From the NCBI RefSeq assembly GCF_002835465.1, contig NZ_PIZM01000004.1, forward strand, positions 104,998-168,997: a stretch of DNA of 64,000 nucleotides, given 5' to 3'. The position numbers and the translations under genes are program-made. This DNA comes from Psychromonas sp. psych-6C06 (GTDB taxonomy: Bacteria > Pseudomonadota > Gammaproteobacteria > Enterobacterales > Psychromonadaceae). The notes below the pieces were generated by a model. It saw only the letters and a list, made by a program, of their open reading frames with translations, made no database searches and had not been told where the DNA came from. Positions 9,936 through 20,130 of the stretch are shown here, piece after piece. Position 1 is the first letter of the stretch; every line of letters begins with the position of its first letter.

Positions 9936-11449
9936 AAATCTGTCTTCTTTTTATGTAATAACTGTAACGAGGCTAATAATACTCGGTCACTATAATCAAT
10001 GCGCTTATCACCGATTATTTGATAATCTTCATGTCCCTTGCCTGCGACTAAAATCAGATCATCTTCTTGGCTAGTAGCCAATAGTTGCTCGATCGCTTGT
10101 TTACGATCATGAATACACTCGACCCTATCAGGTTGTGTGAAACCGACCAAGATATCGCTCATGATCTGTTCAGCAGATTCGGTGCGCGGGTTATCATCGA
10201 CTAAAACGACTTTATCTGCAAAGGCTTCAGCTACTTTTGCCATTTCGGTGCGTTTTCCTTTATCTCTATCGCCACCACAACCAAATACACAAATCAAACG
10301 TCCTCTATGGCTATGTTTTTTTAGTGCTAATAACGCTTTTTCAAGCGCATCAGGCGTATGCGCATAATCAACCACAAAAGTACTATTTTGGGGTTCAAAA
10401 TGATACTGTTCCATTCGCCCTGCAACGGTACTAAGCAAAGGCATAACCTGCTGAACAGCATGGATAGTAAACTCATCAGCAAGCAACTGAGTGATCACAG
10501 CAGCTAAATTTGAAACATTAAAGTCACCATAAAAGGGGGCAACTATCTCTCCATTCCCCCATGAAGACTCAAAACAAAAGGCTAATCCCTGGGCTAAATA
10601 ACGGACTCTGTGAGTCATTAAGTATCGATGTGAAAGTAAACGTTTATTATGTGTACTGAAGGTGATGGCATCAGGGTATTCGTCTACCCATGTTGCACCC
10701 GTTTTATCGTCTAGATTAATAATTCGATGTTTAAGGGGAAAGTCTTCAAACAGCTTTTTCTTCGCATCACCATAAGCTTGCATCGTGCCATGGTAATCGA
10801 GGTGGTCACGCGTTAAATTGGTAAAAATGGCACTATGGAATGGTACTGCACTGACTCTTTCTTGAACTAATCCGTGAGAGGAAACTTCCATCATTGTATA
10901 TTTTGTTCCCTGCCACTGATAATCATTAAGGCATGCAAATACAGAAAGAGGATCTAGCGTGGTATTCAAACTGCTAACTAACTCGCCAAATAAGCCATTA
11001 CCAATGGTGCCCATCTGAGCACTCTTTTGATTGAGTAACGTTAGGCAATTAGCTAATAAAGTCGCAATCGTTGTTTTACCATTTGTGCCTGTCACGCCGA
11101 TTACTTTATGACAATCTGCGTCAGGAAAATAGAACTGATAAGCGAGTTTACTTAGTACCTTAGTGAGGTCATAAAAATGAATAATAGGGGTTTCATTGTT
11201 GCTTTCAATCATGCCATGTTGCTGTTTATCTTTCGTTTCAGCGAGTACAACGCACGCGCCACCTTGAATCGCATTTTCAATAAACAGGCGTCCATCAACA
11301 GTTCCCCCCTGCAAGGCAACAAAGAGATAGTTGTTTTTTACTTTTCGGCTATCCAAAGTCATGCCAGCAACTGGCATTGAAATAGTATTAGGTAGCGATA
11401 ACCAAGGGGATAATAATAAGTTTAAGGGATGTGCTATTTTATTGGGCAT
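9932..11449 (-). CDS. murE: UDP-MurNAc-tripeptide synthetase MurE (diaminopimelate-adding)
   Basis: MurE adds the third residue of the stem peptide. The 505 residues show the P-loop GTNGKTT (about 121-127), the segment EVSSHGLVQ, and a DNPR motif at about residues 419-422. That motif is the known signature of enzymes that use meso-diaminopimelate rather than lysine, consistent with a Gram-negative wall. The start overlaps the ftsI stop by 11 bases, and its own stop overlaps the murF start by four. Confidence 0.96.
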   Translation of the reverse strand: MPNKIAHPLNLLLSPWLSLPNTISMPVAGMTLDSRKVKNNYLFVALQGGTVDGRLFIENAIQGGACVVLAETKDKQQHGMIESNNETPIIHFYDLTKVLSKLAYQFYFPDADCHKVIGVTGTNGKTTIATLLANCLTLLNQKSAQMGTIGNGLFGELVSSLNTTLDPLSVFACLNDYQWQGTKYTMMEVSSHGLVQERVSAVPFHSAIFTNLTRDHLDYHGTMQAYGDAKKKLFEDFPLKHRIINLDDKTGATWVDEYPDAITFSTHNKRLLSHRYLMTHRVRYLAQGLAFCFESSWGNGEIVAPFYGDFNVSNLAAVITQLLADEFTIHAVQQVMPLLSTVAGRMEQYHFEPQNSTFVVDYAHTPDALEKALLALKKHSHRGRLICVFGCGGDRDKGKRTEMAKVAEAFADKVVLVDDNPRTESAEQIMSDILVGFTQPDRVECIHDRKQAIEQLLATSQEDDLILVAGKGHEDYQIIGDKRIDYSDRVLLASLQLLHKKKTDL

Positions 11450-13277
11450 CTTTTAATTGATCCAACAGAGTATAACGAGTGTGTTCATCATCAGGGCGAA
11501 TGTGGCTTAGTAAAAGTGCACTTTGCATAACCGATGAAAAAACCGGCGCGGCAACATCACCTGCATAATACCTATCTCCCTGTGGCTCATTAATCATCAC
11601 CACAATTGAAAAGCGTGGGTTACTGGCTGGGGCAAGCCCTGCAAAAATGGACACATAATCATCACCATAACCACCCGCTTCTGCTTTACGAGAAGTACCT
11701 GTTTTACCCGCAATACGGTAACCTTCAATGCTTGCTTTTCTTGCTGTTCCACCTTTTTCATTCACGCCTTCCATCATATGCACGACTTCTAAGGCGATAT
11801 TACGTGGAATGACCTGTTCTCCTTCACCTGGATTATCGGTTTTTAAAATGGTTAATGGGTATTGTTTACCACCACTGCCTAAAATAGCGTAGGCTTTCGC
11901 GATTTGAAGCGTAGTCGCTGTGATACCATAGCCAAAAGACATTGTCGCTAATTCAAAATCAGACCAGCGATGACGAATCGGTAAACGCCCAACACTTTCA
12001 CCAATCAGGCCAACACCGGTATCATTACCTAATCCAAAATCAGCAAAGGTCTGCTGTAACTGCCCAGGTTTTAAGCGTAATGCAAGCTTACTTACGCCTA
12101 TATTACTAGATTTTTTAAGTATCATTGCTAAATCGATTTCGCCCAAATTTTTGCCATCTCGTACACGACGTCCACCAATATTCATCCAACCAGGTGAAGT
12201 ATTGATAACTTCATCAACGTCGGTTTTTTTGTAAGCAAGCGCACTCGCCACCACCAAAGGTTTTACGGTAGAGCCTGGCTCAAAAGTGTCAGTAATTGCA
12301 CGATTTCGTAATTTATAAGGTTGATACTGACTTCGATCATTTGGATTAAAGGATGGATAGTTAGCCATTGCATAGATTTCACCGGTGTGTACATCAAGAA
12401 CAACTAATGAGCCTGAGGTTGCTTGATGGATTTTCACCGCCCTTTTTAACTCGCTATAAGCAACCGCTTGAATTCGTTGGTCAATACTAAGCGCTAAGTT
12501 ACCAGCTGCTTTTTTCTCAGCAACGACTTCGATTTGATCGATTACATTACCTAACCTGTCTTTACGTACTCGCTTTTTACCATTTTGTCCCTGTAAAAAA
12601 TTATTGTAGGTTTTTTCTATCCCTTCAATACCCTGAGCATCTAGGTCAGTTAAACCGATAATATTAGCGTTTATCTCTCCCGTTGGGTAATAACGATGCG
12701 ACTCTAATTGATTAGCGATGCCGGCTAGTCTTAGTTGTTTAATGTAATCAACGACAGGTGGATTAACTTGGCGTTTTAAATAAGCAAATCGTGCGTTAGG
12801 GCGCTCAATTATTTTAACCAAGTCTTCAAGTTTTATATCAAGCACCTCTGCTAATGCAGGCCATTTTTTAGATTCGAAAAACTTCTTTTTAGTATATTTT
12901 AATTTTCCAGTACGCTTGTTTTCAATGGCGCTTGCTTGCCATTGTTCATCATTAAAGGCATAGGCCTCTTTGACTGTTTTTGGATCGATCCAAATTGCAT
13001 AAGCAGGCACACTAATAGCAAGCTCTTCACCATTACGATCAGAAATATTGCCACGATGAGTGACTGATTTAGTGACACGTAAGCTACGCTTGTCCGCTTC
13101 TTCTGTTAAATATTCAGGCTCAATTACTTGAATATAGGCAAGGCGTGATATCAATAATACAGCAATGCTAGCGACAACAATTGATACAAACATAAAGCGC
13201 CACGAGGAAAAAGCATGATATACCTTCCTAGCTTGAGCTTGTTGCACTTTTCTTTTTTTACTGACAGTCCGTTTCAT
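11439..13277 (-). CDS. ftsI: Septal peptidoglycan transpeptidase FtsI (PBP3)
   Basis: FtsI crosslinks septal peptidoglycan in partnership with FtsW. One membrane helix lies at about residues 28-47, followed by the pedestal domain (RGNISDRNG) and the transpeptidase domain. The active-site motifs are all present: STVK with the nucleophile at about Ser336, SSN at 390-392 and KTG at 525-527. At 612 residues it is longer than E. coli FtsI (588). Part of the excess is probably a lysine-rich stretch at about residues 120-140. It follows ftsL by 2 bp. Confidence 0.96.
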   Translation of the reverse strand: MKRTVSKKRKVQQAQARKVYHAFSSWRFMFVSIVVASIAVLLISRLAYIQVIEPEYLTEEADKRSLRVTKSVTHRGNISDRNGEELAISVPAYAIWIDPKTVKEAYAFNDEQWQASAIENKRTGKLKYTKKKFFESKKWPALAEVLDIKLEDLVKIIERPNARFAYLKRQVNPPVVDYIKQLRLAGIANQLESHRYYPTGEINANIIGLTDLDAQGIEGIEKTYNNFLQGQNGKKRVRKDRLGNVIDQIEVVAEKKAAGNLALSIDQRIQAVAYSELKRAVKIHQATSGSLVVLDVHTGEIYAMANYPSFNPNDRSQYQPYKLRNRAITDTFEPGSTVKPLVVASALAYKKTDVDEVINTSPGWMNIGGRRVRDGKNLGEIDLAMILKKSSNIGVSKLALRLKPGQLQQTFADFGLGNDTGVGLIGESVGRLPIRHRWSDFELATMSFGYGITATTLQIAKAYAILGSGGKQYPLTILKTDNPGEGEQVIPRNIALEVVHMMEGVNEKGGTARKASIEGYRIAGKTGTSRKAEAGGYGDDYVSIFAGLAPASNPRFSIVVMINEPQGDRYYAGDVAAPVFSSVMQSALLLSHIRPDDEHTRYTLLDQLKDAQ

Positions 13278-13279
13278 TG

Positions 13280-13594
13280 TTATGGTATTTCCACTAATAC
13301 GCTATTATTTGTAGTTGGCTGAGCCATAGAGAGTTTTTTCTTAGCAAAGTACCTGATGCGACTATGCTCATCTAAGGTATGCTCTTCAATGAGTAAGTTT
13401 TGCCATTCAATGGTTAAATTATCTTTCTGTTGTGCAAGCATATCTTTTTCTGTCACTAATTTACGCGTTTCATGGGTGATATAAATATTGTAAAAAGCAC
13501 TCACTAAAAGTGCGATTGCCAAAACAACAACCACAAAATATCGTCGTAAATCGCTGAGTATCAGCAATAATAAATTATCGCGAGATACACTCAA
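13280..13594 (-). CDS. ftsL: Cell division protein FtsL
   Basis: FtsL is a small bitopic divisome protein that forms a complex with FtsB and FtsQ and helps activate FtsWI. The 104 residues have a short basic cytoplasmic start, one hydrophobic helix at about 19-38 and a heptad-like region rich in Leu, Lys and Glu, as expected for its coiled coil. The start is TTG directly after the rsmH TAA, and no ATG is available before residue about 57. Identification rests on size, topology and the position between rsmH and ftsI, because FtsL sequences diverge quickly. Confidence 0.9.
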   Translation of the reverse strand: MSVSRDNLLLLILSDLRRYFVVVVLAIALLVSAFYNIYITHETRKLVTEKDMLAQQKDNLTIEWQNLLIEEHTLDEHSRIRYFAKKKLSMAQPTTNNSVLVEIP

Positions 13595-14542
13595 TTATGC
13601 ATTCTCTGGGTGCGCTATTTTTTTAGCAACGCGTAATACTGAGCTTCTCGCTCTTGGGTTGTCATCTATTTCACGCGAGGTCGGTTTTAGCGCCTTACCT
13701 ACTGCTTTTAATGTTTTTCCAGACTGCATCTGCTCATCTGTGAGAGGCAGTCCAGCAGGATATTCACGTCCTTTCTCCTGCTTACGAATAAAGCGTTTTA
13801 CGATACGATCTTCAAGTGAATGAAAACTGATCACTGAAAGCTGACCGCCGATCGCGAGTACATCGAGCGCGCCATCTAACACTTTATGGATCTCTTCTAA
13901 CTCACTATTTACATAAATGCGAATAGCCTGAAAGCTGCGCGTTGCCGGATGTTTTTTCTTTTCACGTTTAGGACAAAGGCGCTCGATCAATTTAGCGAGA
14001 TCTAACGTACGTAAAAAAGGTGTTTCGTCGCGATCGGCAACGATTGCACGGGCTATTCGGTAAGCAAACTTCTCTTCACCAAAGGTTTTTAAAACCCAAC
14101 CAATATCGTCAACATCCGCCTTGGCTAACCAATCTGCGGCACTGATCCCTGAGGTTGGATCCATTCGCATATCTAACGGCCCGTCACGCATAAAACTAAA
14201 ACCACGCTCGGCATCATCTAATTGTGGCGAGGAGACACCAAGGTCAAGTAACACACCGTCTATTTTTCCAGCCAAGCCTAACTCTTTTACATACTCAGCT
14301 AATCCAGAGAATGGGCCATGAATAATACTAAAACGCGGGTCAGCTTGCATTAATGCATCGCCAACAGCGATAGCACGCGGATCGCGATCGATCGCAATTA
14401 ATCGCCCATTTTCACCTAAACGATCCAGAATATAGCGGGAATGTCCGCCACGACCAAAGGTACCATCTACATAAATGCCGTCTTTTTTAAGGGCTAATCC
14501 ATTAACCGCTTCATCTAATAAAACCGTGATGTGCTCTGCCAT
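13595..14542 (-). CDS. rsmH: 16S rRNA (cytosine-1402-N4)-methyltransferase RsmH
   Basis: RsmH (MraW) methylates C1402 of 16S rRNA at the ribosomal P site using S-adenosylmethionine. The 315 residues match E. coli (313). They show the SAM-binding motif [16 protein letters not shown], the segment [18 protein letters not shown], and [17 protein letters not shown] in the C-terminal half. The ATG overlaps the mraZ stop by one base, as in the conserved mraZ-rsmH-ftsL head of the dcw cluster. Confidence 0.97.
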   Translation of the reverse strand: MAEHITVLLDEAVNGLALKKDGIYVDGTFGRGGHSRYILDRLGENGRLIAIDRDPRAIAVGDALMQADPRFSIIHGPFSGLAEYVKELGLAGKIDGVLLDLGVSSPQLDDAERGFSFMRDGPLDMRMDPTSGISAADWLAKADVDDIGWVLKTFGEEKFAYRIARAIVADRDETPFLRTLDLAKLIERLCPKREKKKHPATRSFQAIRIYVNSELEEIHKVLDGALDVLAIGGQLSVISFHSLEDRIVKRFIRKQEKGREYPAGLPLTDEQMQSGKTLKAVGKALKPTSREIDDNPRARSSVLRVAKKIAHPENA

Positions 14543-15000
14543 TACAGTGAGAATCCTTTTAAACTTTCAGTTAATAGCTCACCAGCGGGCAAACCTTCGA
14601 GTAGATCAGCTTCAACTTGCTGCTGCCACATATCTTCGTCCCACAATTCAAACTTATTGAACTGACCAACTAGCATCACTTTCTTTTCTAATTTTGCATG
14701 CTTTCGTAAAGTAGGCGCAATCAATAACCTGCCTCCTTTATCGAGTTCTGTTTCTGTTGCATAGCCCAAGACTAAACGTTGCACCCGCCTTTCAATCGGA
14801 TTGGTGCTCGATAATGCACTTAATTTTTTTTCAATGACCAGCCATTCATTCAATGGATAAATCAATAAGCAAGGCGATTGTAAGTCGATCGTACAGACAA
14901 ATTGACCATGGCAAGATTCCAATAGGCTATCGCGATATCGAGTTGGCATCGCGATCCTTCCTTTGGTGTCCATATTGATGGCATTTGCACTTCGTAACAT
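14542..15000 (-). CDS. mraZ: Transcriptional regulator MraZ
   Basis: MraZ is the AbrB-fold DNA-binding protein that controls its own dcw operon. From the ATG at 15000 it has 152 residues, the same as E. coli, and begins [20 protein letters not shown], matching the first SpoVT/AbrB-like repeat. The second repeat follows in the C-terminal half around [13 protein letters not shown]. The frame extends three codons further to a TTG, but the ATG aligns with the family start and has AGGA about 10 bases upstream. It is the first gene of the long minus-strand operon. Confidence 0.95.
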   Translation of the reverse strand: MLRSANAINMDTKGRIAMPTRYRDSLLESCHGQFVCTIDLQSPCLLIYPLNEWLVIEKKLSALSSTNPIERRVQRLVLGYATETELDKGGRLLIAPTLRKHAKLEKKVMLVGQFNKFELWDEDMWQQQVEADLLEGLPAGELLTESLKGFSL

Positions 15001-15071
15001 GACGATCAAGTCCTAACTTGAGAAAATATGGCTCTTTTAGGGTCGTAAATTTCTTATTTAGGGTAAAAGAT

Positions 15072-15095
15072 CCACTTTTCGACACTTTTTACCAC
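15072..15095 (-). promoter_or_regulatory. MraZ operator (three 10-bp-spaced boxes)
   Basis: On the minus strand the tetramers GTGG, GTGT and GTGG occur at exact 10-bp intervals (15095-15092, 15085-15082, 15075-15072), each followed by an A- or T-rich spacer. MraZ proteins are known to bind short G-rich direct repeats at about 10-bp spacing just upstream of mraZ. The site lies between the predicted promoter and the mraZ start. Binding here is inferred from architecture. Confidence 0.6.
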
Positions 15096-15110
15096 AATAG
15101 ATGAGGAAGT

Positions 15111-15139
15111 GTAATAAAGTGCACCGTTTTTGCAAGCAA
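15111..15139 (-). promoter_or_regulatory. Candidate promoter of the dcw operon (Pmra)
   Basis: On the minus strand a -35-like TTGCTT (15139-15134) and a -10-like TATTAC (15116-15111) are separated by 17 bp. This would start transcription near 15104, so the MraZ boxes would cover the early transcribed region, as expected for repression. The rest of the divergent gap, 15140-15321, holds an A+T-rich stretch with a run of ten T and the inverted repeat TGTTCA/TGAACA (15186-15204), but no gene. Confidence 0.45.
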
Positions 15140-15321
15140 AGGATCTTTTTTTTTTATGATTTTTATCACACAAACATGATCTATATGTTCAAAATTGATG
15201 AACATTACGCTAGCGCTGTAAATGTGCTCTAAATGGTGAAATTATTATCAAAAATGCTAGGTGAATGTCATGAACGTGATATAGTTCTCGATTAGCTGTT
15301 TTATTTAAAAAGGACACTCCT

Positions 15322-15648
15322 TTGTTAGACCAAGAATTAAAAGCATTTGTAATTACACAAATCGAAGATATGAAAGCCAAAGAGATCACTATCATTGATG
15401 TATCAGATAGCTCTGATGTAACTGATACTATGATTATCTGTACTGGTAACTCGAAACGCCATGTACGTTCAATTGCTGAACAAACTGCATTAGAAGCTAA
15501 GCGCGCTGGGGAAGCGCCCATTGGTGTCGAAGGCTTAGAGGGCAGTGAATGGGTACTGGTTGATTTAGGTAATGTTGTATTGCATGTTATGCAAGATGAA
15601 ACACGTCAATTTTACGATCTAGAGAAACTTTGGGGACAGTCTGCTTAA
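15322..15648 (+). CDS. rsfS: Ribosome silencing factor RsfS
   Basis: RsfS binds ribosomal protein L14 and blocks subunit joining under nutrient limitation. The 108-residue protein (E. coli 105) contains [36 protein letters not shown] and [18 protein letters not shown], all strongly conserved in the family. The start is TTG at 15322, preceded by AAAGGA about 8 bases upstream. No ATG would preserve the conserved N-terminus. It is the first gene of the plus-strand cluster divergent from mraZ and overlaps rlmH by one base. Confidence 0.95.
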   Translation: MLDQELKAFVITQIEDMKAKEITIIDVSDSSDVTDTMIICTGNSKRHVRSIAEQTALEAKRAGEAPIGVEGLEGSEWVLVDLGNVVLHVMQDETRQFYDLEKLWGQSA

Positions 15649-16118
15649 TGAAAATTCAGTTGATCGCAGTGGGCACTAAAATGCCCGACTGGGTTGAAAA
15701 AGGATATCAAGAATATGCAAGACGCTTTCCCAAAGAGATGCAACTTGAGTTGCTTGAAATAAATGCCGGAAAACGTGGTAAGAATGCAGATATAGCGCGC
15801 ATTTTAAAAAAAGAGGGTGAACTGACATTAGCAGCCATCCCAAAAGGTAATAAGATTGTCACCCTTGAGGTGACAGGCAAGCCTTGGACAACAGAGCAAT
15901 TAGCTGGCGAAATGAAAAAGTGGCAATTAGATGCTCGAAATATTAGCTTGTTAATTGGAGGGCCAGAAGGGCTTGCTCCAGAGTGTATTGCAAAGTCAGA
16001 ACAACGTTGGTCACTTTCAGCACTTACCTTACCGCATCCCTTAGTGCGTATTATTGTTGCTGAAGGTCTTTATCGCGCCTATACATTAACGATAAACCAT
16101 CCCTACCACCGCGAGTAA
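15648..16118 (+). CDS. rlmH: 23S rRNA (pseudouridine-1915-N3)-methyltransferase RlmH
   Basis: RlmH is a SPOUT-class enzyme that methylates pseudouridine 1915 in helix 69 of 23S rRNA. The 156 residues (E. coli 155) begin [16 protein letters not shown] and carry the trefoil-knot segments [13 protein letters not shown] and [21 protein letters not shown] longer frame starts 18 bases upstream, but the ATG at 15648 overlaps the rsfS stop in a TAATG junction and matches the family start. The gene order rsfS-rlmH-mrdA is the same as in E. coli. Confidence 0.97.
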   Translation: MKIQLIAVGTKMPDWVEKGYQEYARRFPKEMQLELLEINAGKRGKNADIARILKKEGELTLAAIPKGNKIVTLEVTGKPWTTEQLAGEMKKWQLDARNISLLIGGPEGLAPECIAKSEQRWSLSALTLPHPLVRIIVAEGLYRAYTLTINHPYHRE

Positions 16119-16121
16119 TTT

Positions 16122-18005
16122 GTGCCAAGAAAACCCATCAATATACGTAATCATTCTGCTGAATCAGCACTTTTTATGCGCCGTACTTTGGTGGTTTTTA
16201 TTGCAATTATTATTGCCATCGCAGCCCTAATCTCAAACCTTTATTATCTGCAAATCAACTCTTTCGAAAGCTTTCAAACACGATCTAACGATAACCGTAT
16301 TAATGTGCAAACAGTGCCACCAAATCGAGGCTTAATTTATGATCGTAACGGTATTATTCTCGCAGAAAATAGGCCTGTATATAGCTTGCAGGTTGTTGTA
16401 AAAAAAACAAAAAACCTTAAGCAAAAGATTGAAAAACTTAGAGAAATGCTCGATTTAACTGATCAAGAAGTTGAAAAATTTTATAACCGTAATCGCTATG
16501 CCCGCGCTCGATCTTACAAGCCAATACTATTACGGGATCAATTAAGTAGCGAAGAGGTTGCTTTATTTACCGTTAATCAACACCAATTTAAAGGTTTTTC
16601 AATTCAAGCCAACCTAAAACGTTATTATCCCTTCGGTGATGCTTTTACACATGTTTTAGGGTATATCGCCAAGATAAACAGTAAAGATCTTATTCGAATT
16701 GATGAACAAGGTGCAACCGCCCGATACCGAGGCACAAACTATATTGGTAAGCTAGGTATTGAAAAATATTATGAAGAGATTTTGCATGGCCACCCCGGTC
16801 AAAGACAAGTTGAAGTAGACAGCTGGGGTAAGGTGATTCGCGTTTTAAATTTTACACCGCCAGTTCCCGGTAAAGACATTAAACTTAACATCGATATTAA
16901 TCTACAGCTTAAAGCACAAAAACTGCTTGGCGACACACGTGGCTCTGTCGTTGTAATGGATACGAGAACCGGTGGTATTTTAAGCTTAGTATCCAATCCC
17001 AGTTATGATCCTAATCTGTTTGTGCAAGGGATCAGCAGTAAAAAATATAATGAATTATTAAATTCCAAAGATCGTCCTTTGATCAATCGTGCGACTCAAG
17101 GTCGCTATCCACCCGCTTCAACGATCAAGCCACAAATGGCGTTACTCGCCTTAGATACAGGTGTTGTTACAGAACATACTAAAATTAAAGATCCTGGTTG
17201 GTGGATTGTTCCTGGTAGTAAACGCCGTTTTCGTGACTGGAAACGCTGGGGACATGGCGAAGTTGATGTGATTCACGCAATTGAGCAAAGTTGTGACACT
17301 TATTTTTATGATGCTTCTTATAAAATAGGCATTGATCGAATCAACCCCTTTATGGAACAGTTTGGTTTTGGTCAATATAGTGGTCTAGATCTTGCCGAAG
17401 AAACGAAAGCAATCATGCCCTCAAGAGAATGGAAACGGCAGCGCTATAAAGCACCTTGGTACGATGGTGACACGATTTCTGTTGGAATAGGTCAAGGCTA
17501 TTGGACAGTCACGCCTATTCAGCTAACCCAAGCTACGGCGATTCTGGCTAGAAAAGGAACAATCATTGCACCTCACATTCTTCATTCTATTGTATCTGAT
17601 GGTGGTGAATTTACCCCGCCTGTTAATATGTCGCCCTCTATCGTTTTAAAGGATGAACACTACTGGGACATTGCATTAAAAGCGATGTATGGGGTAACCA
17701 GTAAAATTACAGGGACAGCGCATCGAGCATTTGCTGATACCTCATATACAGTGGCAGGTAAATCAGGAACAGCGCAGGTTATCAATATTAAAGAAGATGA
17801 GGAATATGACGCGGCTAGCATTGCTGAACGCCATAGAGATAATGCAATGTTTGTTGCCTACGCTCCTTATGAGTCTCCAGAGATTGTCGCCACCGTCATT
17901 TTAGAAAATGCAGGTGGGGGAAGCTCAAATGGGGCCCCCGTATTACGTGAACTTTTTGACGAATACTTCGATAACATAAAAGACCAAGACATACTGGATA
18001 ATTAA
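16122..18005 (+). CDS. mrdA: Penicillin-binding protein 2 (elongasome transpeptidase)
   Basis: PBP2 crosslinks peptidoglycan during lateral wall elongation, working with RodA. The 627 residues (E. coli 633) have one membrane helix at about 22-45, the pedestal motif [10 protein letters not shown], and transpeptidase motifs STIK with the nucleophile at about Ser333, SCD, and KSGT at about 547-550. The start codon is GTG at 16122, three bases after the rlmH stop, with GAG upstream. mrdB begins one base after its stop. Confidence 0.96.
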   Translation: MPRKPINIRNHSAESALFMRRTLVVFIAIIIAIAALISNLYYLQINSFESFQTRSNDNRINVQTVPPNRGLIYDRNGIILAENRPVYSLQVVVKKTKNLKQKIEKLREMLDLTDQEVEKFYNRNRYARARSYKPILLRDQLSSEEVALFTVNQHQFKGFSIQANLKRYYPFGDAFTHVLGYIAKINSKDLIRIDEQGATARYRGTNYIGKLGIEKYYEEILHGHPGQRQVEVDSWGKVIRVLNFTPPVPGKDIKLNIDINLQLKAQKLLGDTRGSVVVMDTRTGGILSLVSNPSYDPNLFVQGISSKKYNELLNSKDRPLINRATQGRYPPASTIKPQMALLALDTGVVTEHTKIKDPGWWIVPGSKRRFRDWKRWGHGEVDVIHAIEQSCDTYFYDASYKIGIDRINPFMEQFGFGQYSGLDLAEETKAIMPSREWKRQRYKAPWYDGDTISVGIGQGYWTVTPIQLTQATAILARKGTIIAPHILHSIVSDGGEFTPPVNMSPSIVLKDEHYWDIALKAMYGVTSKITGTAHRAFADTSYTVAGKSGTAQVINIKEDEEYDAASIAERHRDNAMFVAYAPYESPEIVATVILENAGGGSSNGAPVLRELFDEYFDNIKDQDILDN

Positions 18006-18006
18006 T

Positions 18007-19104
18007 ATGGTTAGTACCAAAGCGCAGAAGAGTATTTTTTATCGACTTCATATTGATCCATGGTTAATGCTTGGTATTTTCAGCTTAATGGGCTTAAGCC
18101 TCATCACTCTTTATTCTGTTTCGCCCGACTGGATCATGCCACAAATAATTCGGCTTAGCATTGCGATGGTAGCGATGCTAGTAATGGCACAAATTCCTCC
18201 TGAAGTTTATCAACGCTGGACACCCGCAATTTTTATCATTTGTGTATTAATGCTAATCGCAGTTTTAGTTATTGGCCATACAGGTAAAGGAGCACAACGT
18301 TGGTTAGACCTTGGCTTTACGAAGTTTCAACCCTCAGAAATAATGAAACTGATCATGCCCTTTGCTGTCGCTTATTATATCAGCCAATATACGCTTCCTG
18401 CACGCTTATCAAATGCCCTTATTGCGCTGTTAATTGTGATAATTCCAACACTATTAATTGCCAAGCAACCCGATCTCGGTACTTCTATCTTGGTTGCTTC
18501 TTCAGGTATTTTTGTCCTCTTTCTTTCCGGAATATCTTGGTTATACATTAGTATTGCTATTGGAGGTGTACTCGCTTTTATTCCAGTGCTGTGGTTCTAT
18601 TTAATGCATGATTACCAACGAGGGCGAGTAATGACACTATTTAATCCGGAAGCAGATCCACTTGGTGCTGGGTATCATATTATACAATCTAAAATAGCCA
18701 TTGGCTCTGGTGGACTCTGGGGAAAAGGTTGGCAACAAGGTACACAATCACAGCTGGAGTTTTTGCCAGAGCGACATACTGACTTTATATTTTCGGTGTA
18801 TTCTGAAGAGTTTGGTTTTATTGGTATCTTGCTATTGCTGACGATTTACCTGTTCATTATTGGTCGAGGATTATGGATAGCTAATCAAGCTCAAGATGCC
18901 TTTACCAAGTTAGTTGCTGGCAGTATTATCCTTACTTTTTTTGTCTATGTATTTGTAAATATTGGCATGGTCAGTGGATTATTACCGGTTGTTGGCGTGC
19001 CTTTAGCGTTAATTAGTTACGGTGGTACTTCCATCGTTACACTACTCGCTGGTTTTGGCGTGTTAATGTCATTCAATACCCATAAGCGTTTTAACGCTAA
19101 ATAA
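18007..19104 (+). CDS. mrdB: Peptidoglycan polymerase RodA
   Basis: RodA is the SEDS glycosyltransferase of the elongasome and partner of PBP2. The 365 residues (E. coli 370) form about ten membrane helices. SEDS signatures include [48 protein letters not shown] and [14 protein letters not shown]. It is translated immediately after mrdA (TAA, one base, ATG), implying equal expression of the pair. It is a clear paralogue of FtsW in the divergent dcw cluster. Confidence 0.96.
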   Translation: MVSTKAQKSIFYRLHIDPWLMLGIFSLMGLSLITLYSVSPDWIMPQIIRLSIAMVAMLVMAQIPPEVYQRWTPAIFIICVLMLIAVLVIGHTGKGAQRWLDLGFTKFQPSEIMKLIMPFAVAYYISQYTLPARLSNALIALLIVIIPTLLIAKQPDLGTSILVASSGIFVLFLSGISWLYISIAIGGVLAFIPVLWFYLMHDYQRGRVMTLFNPEADPLGAGYHIIQSKIAIGSGGLWGKGWQQGTQSQLEFLPERHTDFIFSVYSEEFGFIGILLLLTIYLFIIGRGLWIANQAQDAFTKLVAGSIILTFFVYVFVNIGMVSGLLPVVGVPLALISYGGTSIVTLLAGFGVLMSFNTHKRFNAK

Positions 19105-19123
19105 ACAATTCGGTCATTCAGCT

Positions 19124-19906
19124 ATGCCCCTAAAAACACAAACATTATTATACTTAACTTTAATTAGCGTACTTGCAGGCTGTAGCTCCAGTCGCTATCA
19201 ATATAATAATGATCATCACCCTGATGATGTTCCACCACTGACACACATTGAAGATGCGGTTCCACGATATGAGCCCTACTCTCGTGGTGGAAACAGCAAC
19301 TACCGAGTACGCGGTATCGACTACCCAGTGTTTAACGACATCACCTCTTTTAGTGAGACTGGGTATGCTTCGTGGTATGGAAATAAGTTTCATGGTCACC
19401 TTACTTCTAATGGCGAGCGCTATGACATGTATGCAATGAGTGCTGCACACAAAAACTTACCTTTACCGAGCTATGTCAGAGTGACTAACCTTGAAAATGA
19501 GAAAAGTGTGATTGTGCGTGTTAACGATCGAGGTCCTTTTCATGAAGGTCGGATCATTGATCTATCCTATGTCGCAGCCCATAAGCTCGACATCATTAAA
19601 TCTGGTACTGCAAAGGTGGAAATTGAGCTTATTCATATTCCCGTAGATCAAAATGAACATAAGAATGACTACTTGAATGGATTCTATTATGTTCAATATT
19701 TAGTAACTTCACAGCAAGACAAGGCAAATAAATTAGGCAAGCAACTAAGTGAAAAATACGCAGTAGGTCAATCGGCTTTACAAGATAAAAGTAATTATAG
19801 ATTACGCTTGGGGCCCTTAAACAGTGAGAAAAAAGCACGAAAACTGCTTGAACAGCTACAAAAAGAATACCCTGGTGCTTTCATCGTCCATCAGAAAAAA
19901 CGCTAA
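19124..19906 (+). CDS. rlpA: Septal ring lytic transglycosylase lipoprotein RlpA
   Basis: RlpA is an outer-membrane lipoprotein. In Pseudomonas it cleaves glycan strands that lack stem peptides. The signal ends in the lipobox LAGC, with lipidation expected at Cys20. A double-psi beta-barrel domain follows (about residues 85-175) with the core YASWYGNKFHGHLTSNGE, the family His and Asp region AAHKNLPLPSYVRVTNL and VRVNDRGPF. The last about 75 residues form a SPOR domain that would target denuded septal glycan. At 260 residues it is shorter than E. coli RlpA (362). No dacA follows, unlike E. coli. Confidence 0.93.
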   Translation: MPLKTQTLLYLTLISVLAGCSSSRYQYNNDHHPDDVPPLTHIEDAVPRYEPYSRGGNSNYRVRGIDYPVFNDITSFSETGYASWYGNKFHGHLTSNGERYDMYAMSAAHKNLPLPSYVRVTNLENEKSVIVRVNDRGPFHEGRIIDLSYVAAHKLDIIKSGTAKVEIELIHIPVDQNEHKNDYLNGFYYVQYLVTSQQDKANKLGKQLSEKYAVGQSALQDKSNYRLRLGPLNSEKKARKLLEQLQKEYPGAFIVHQKKR

Positions 19907-20130
19907 TTCATCGTTAGCTTATTATTGAATTAAGTATATGATCTAAATTTTGCACAGGAAAAGCAACTTAACCCAAGGCTAAATTTGACGTAAATGGTTG
20001 TAGCCTTTACGAAAATATTAACGAAGAGATAAGTTACTTTAACCAGTAAATCAGCTAGTTATTTTTGGAGATAACTATTTGAGTCCAAAGACTATAACGC
20101 TTCCACTAATCAGCGTTGATGTTACCTAGC

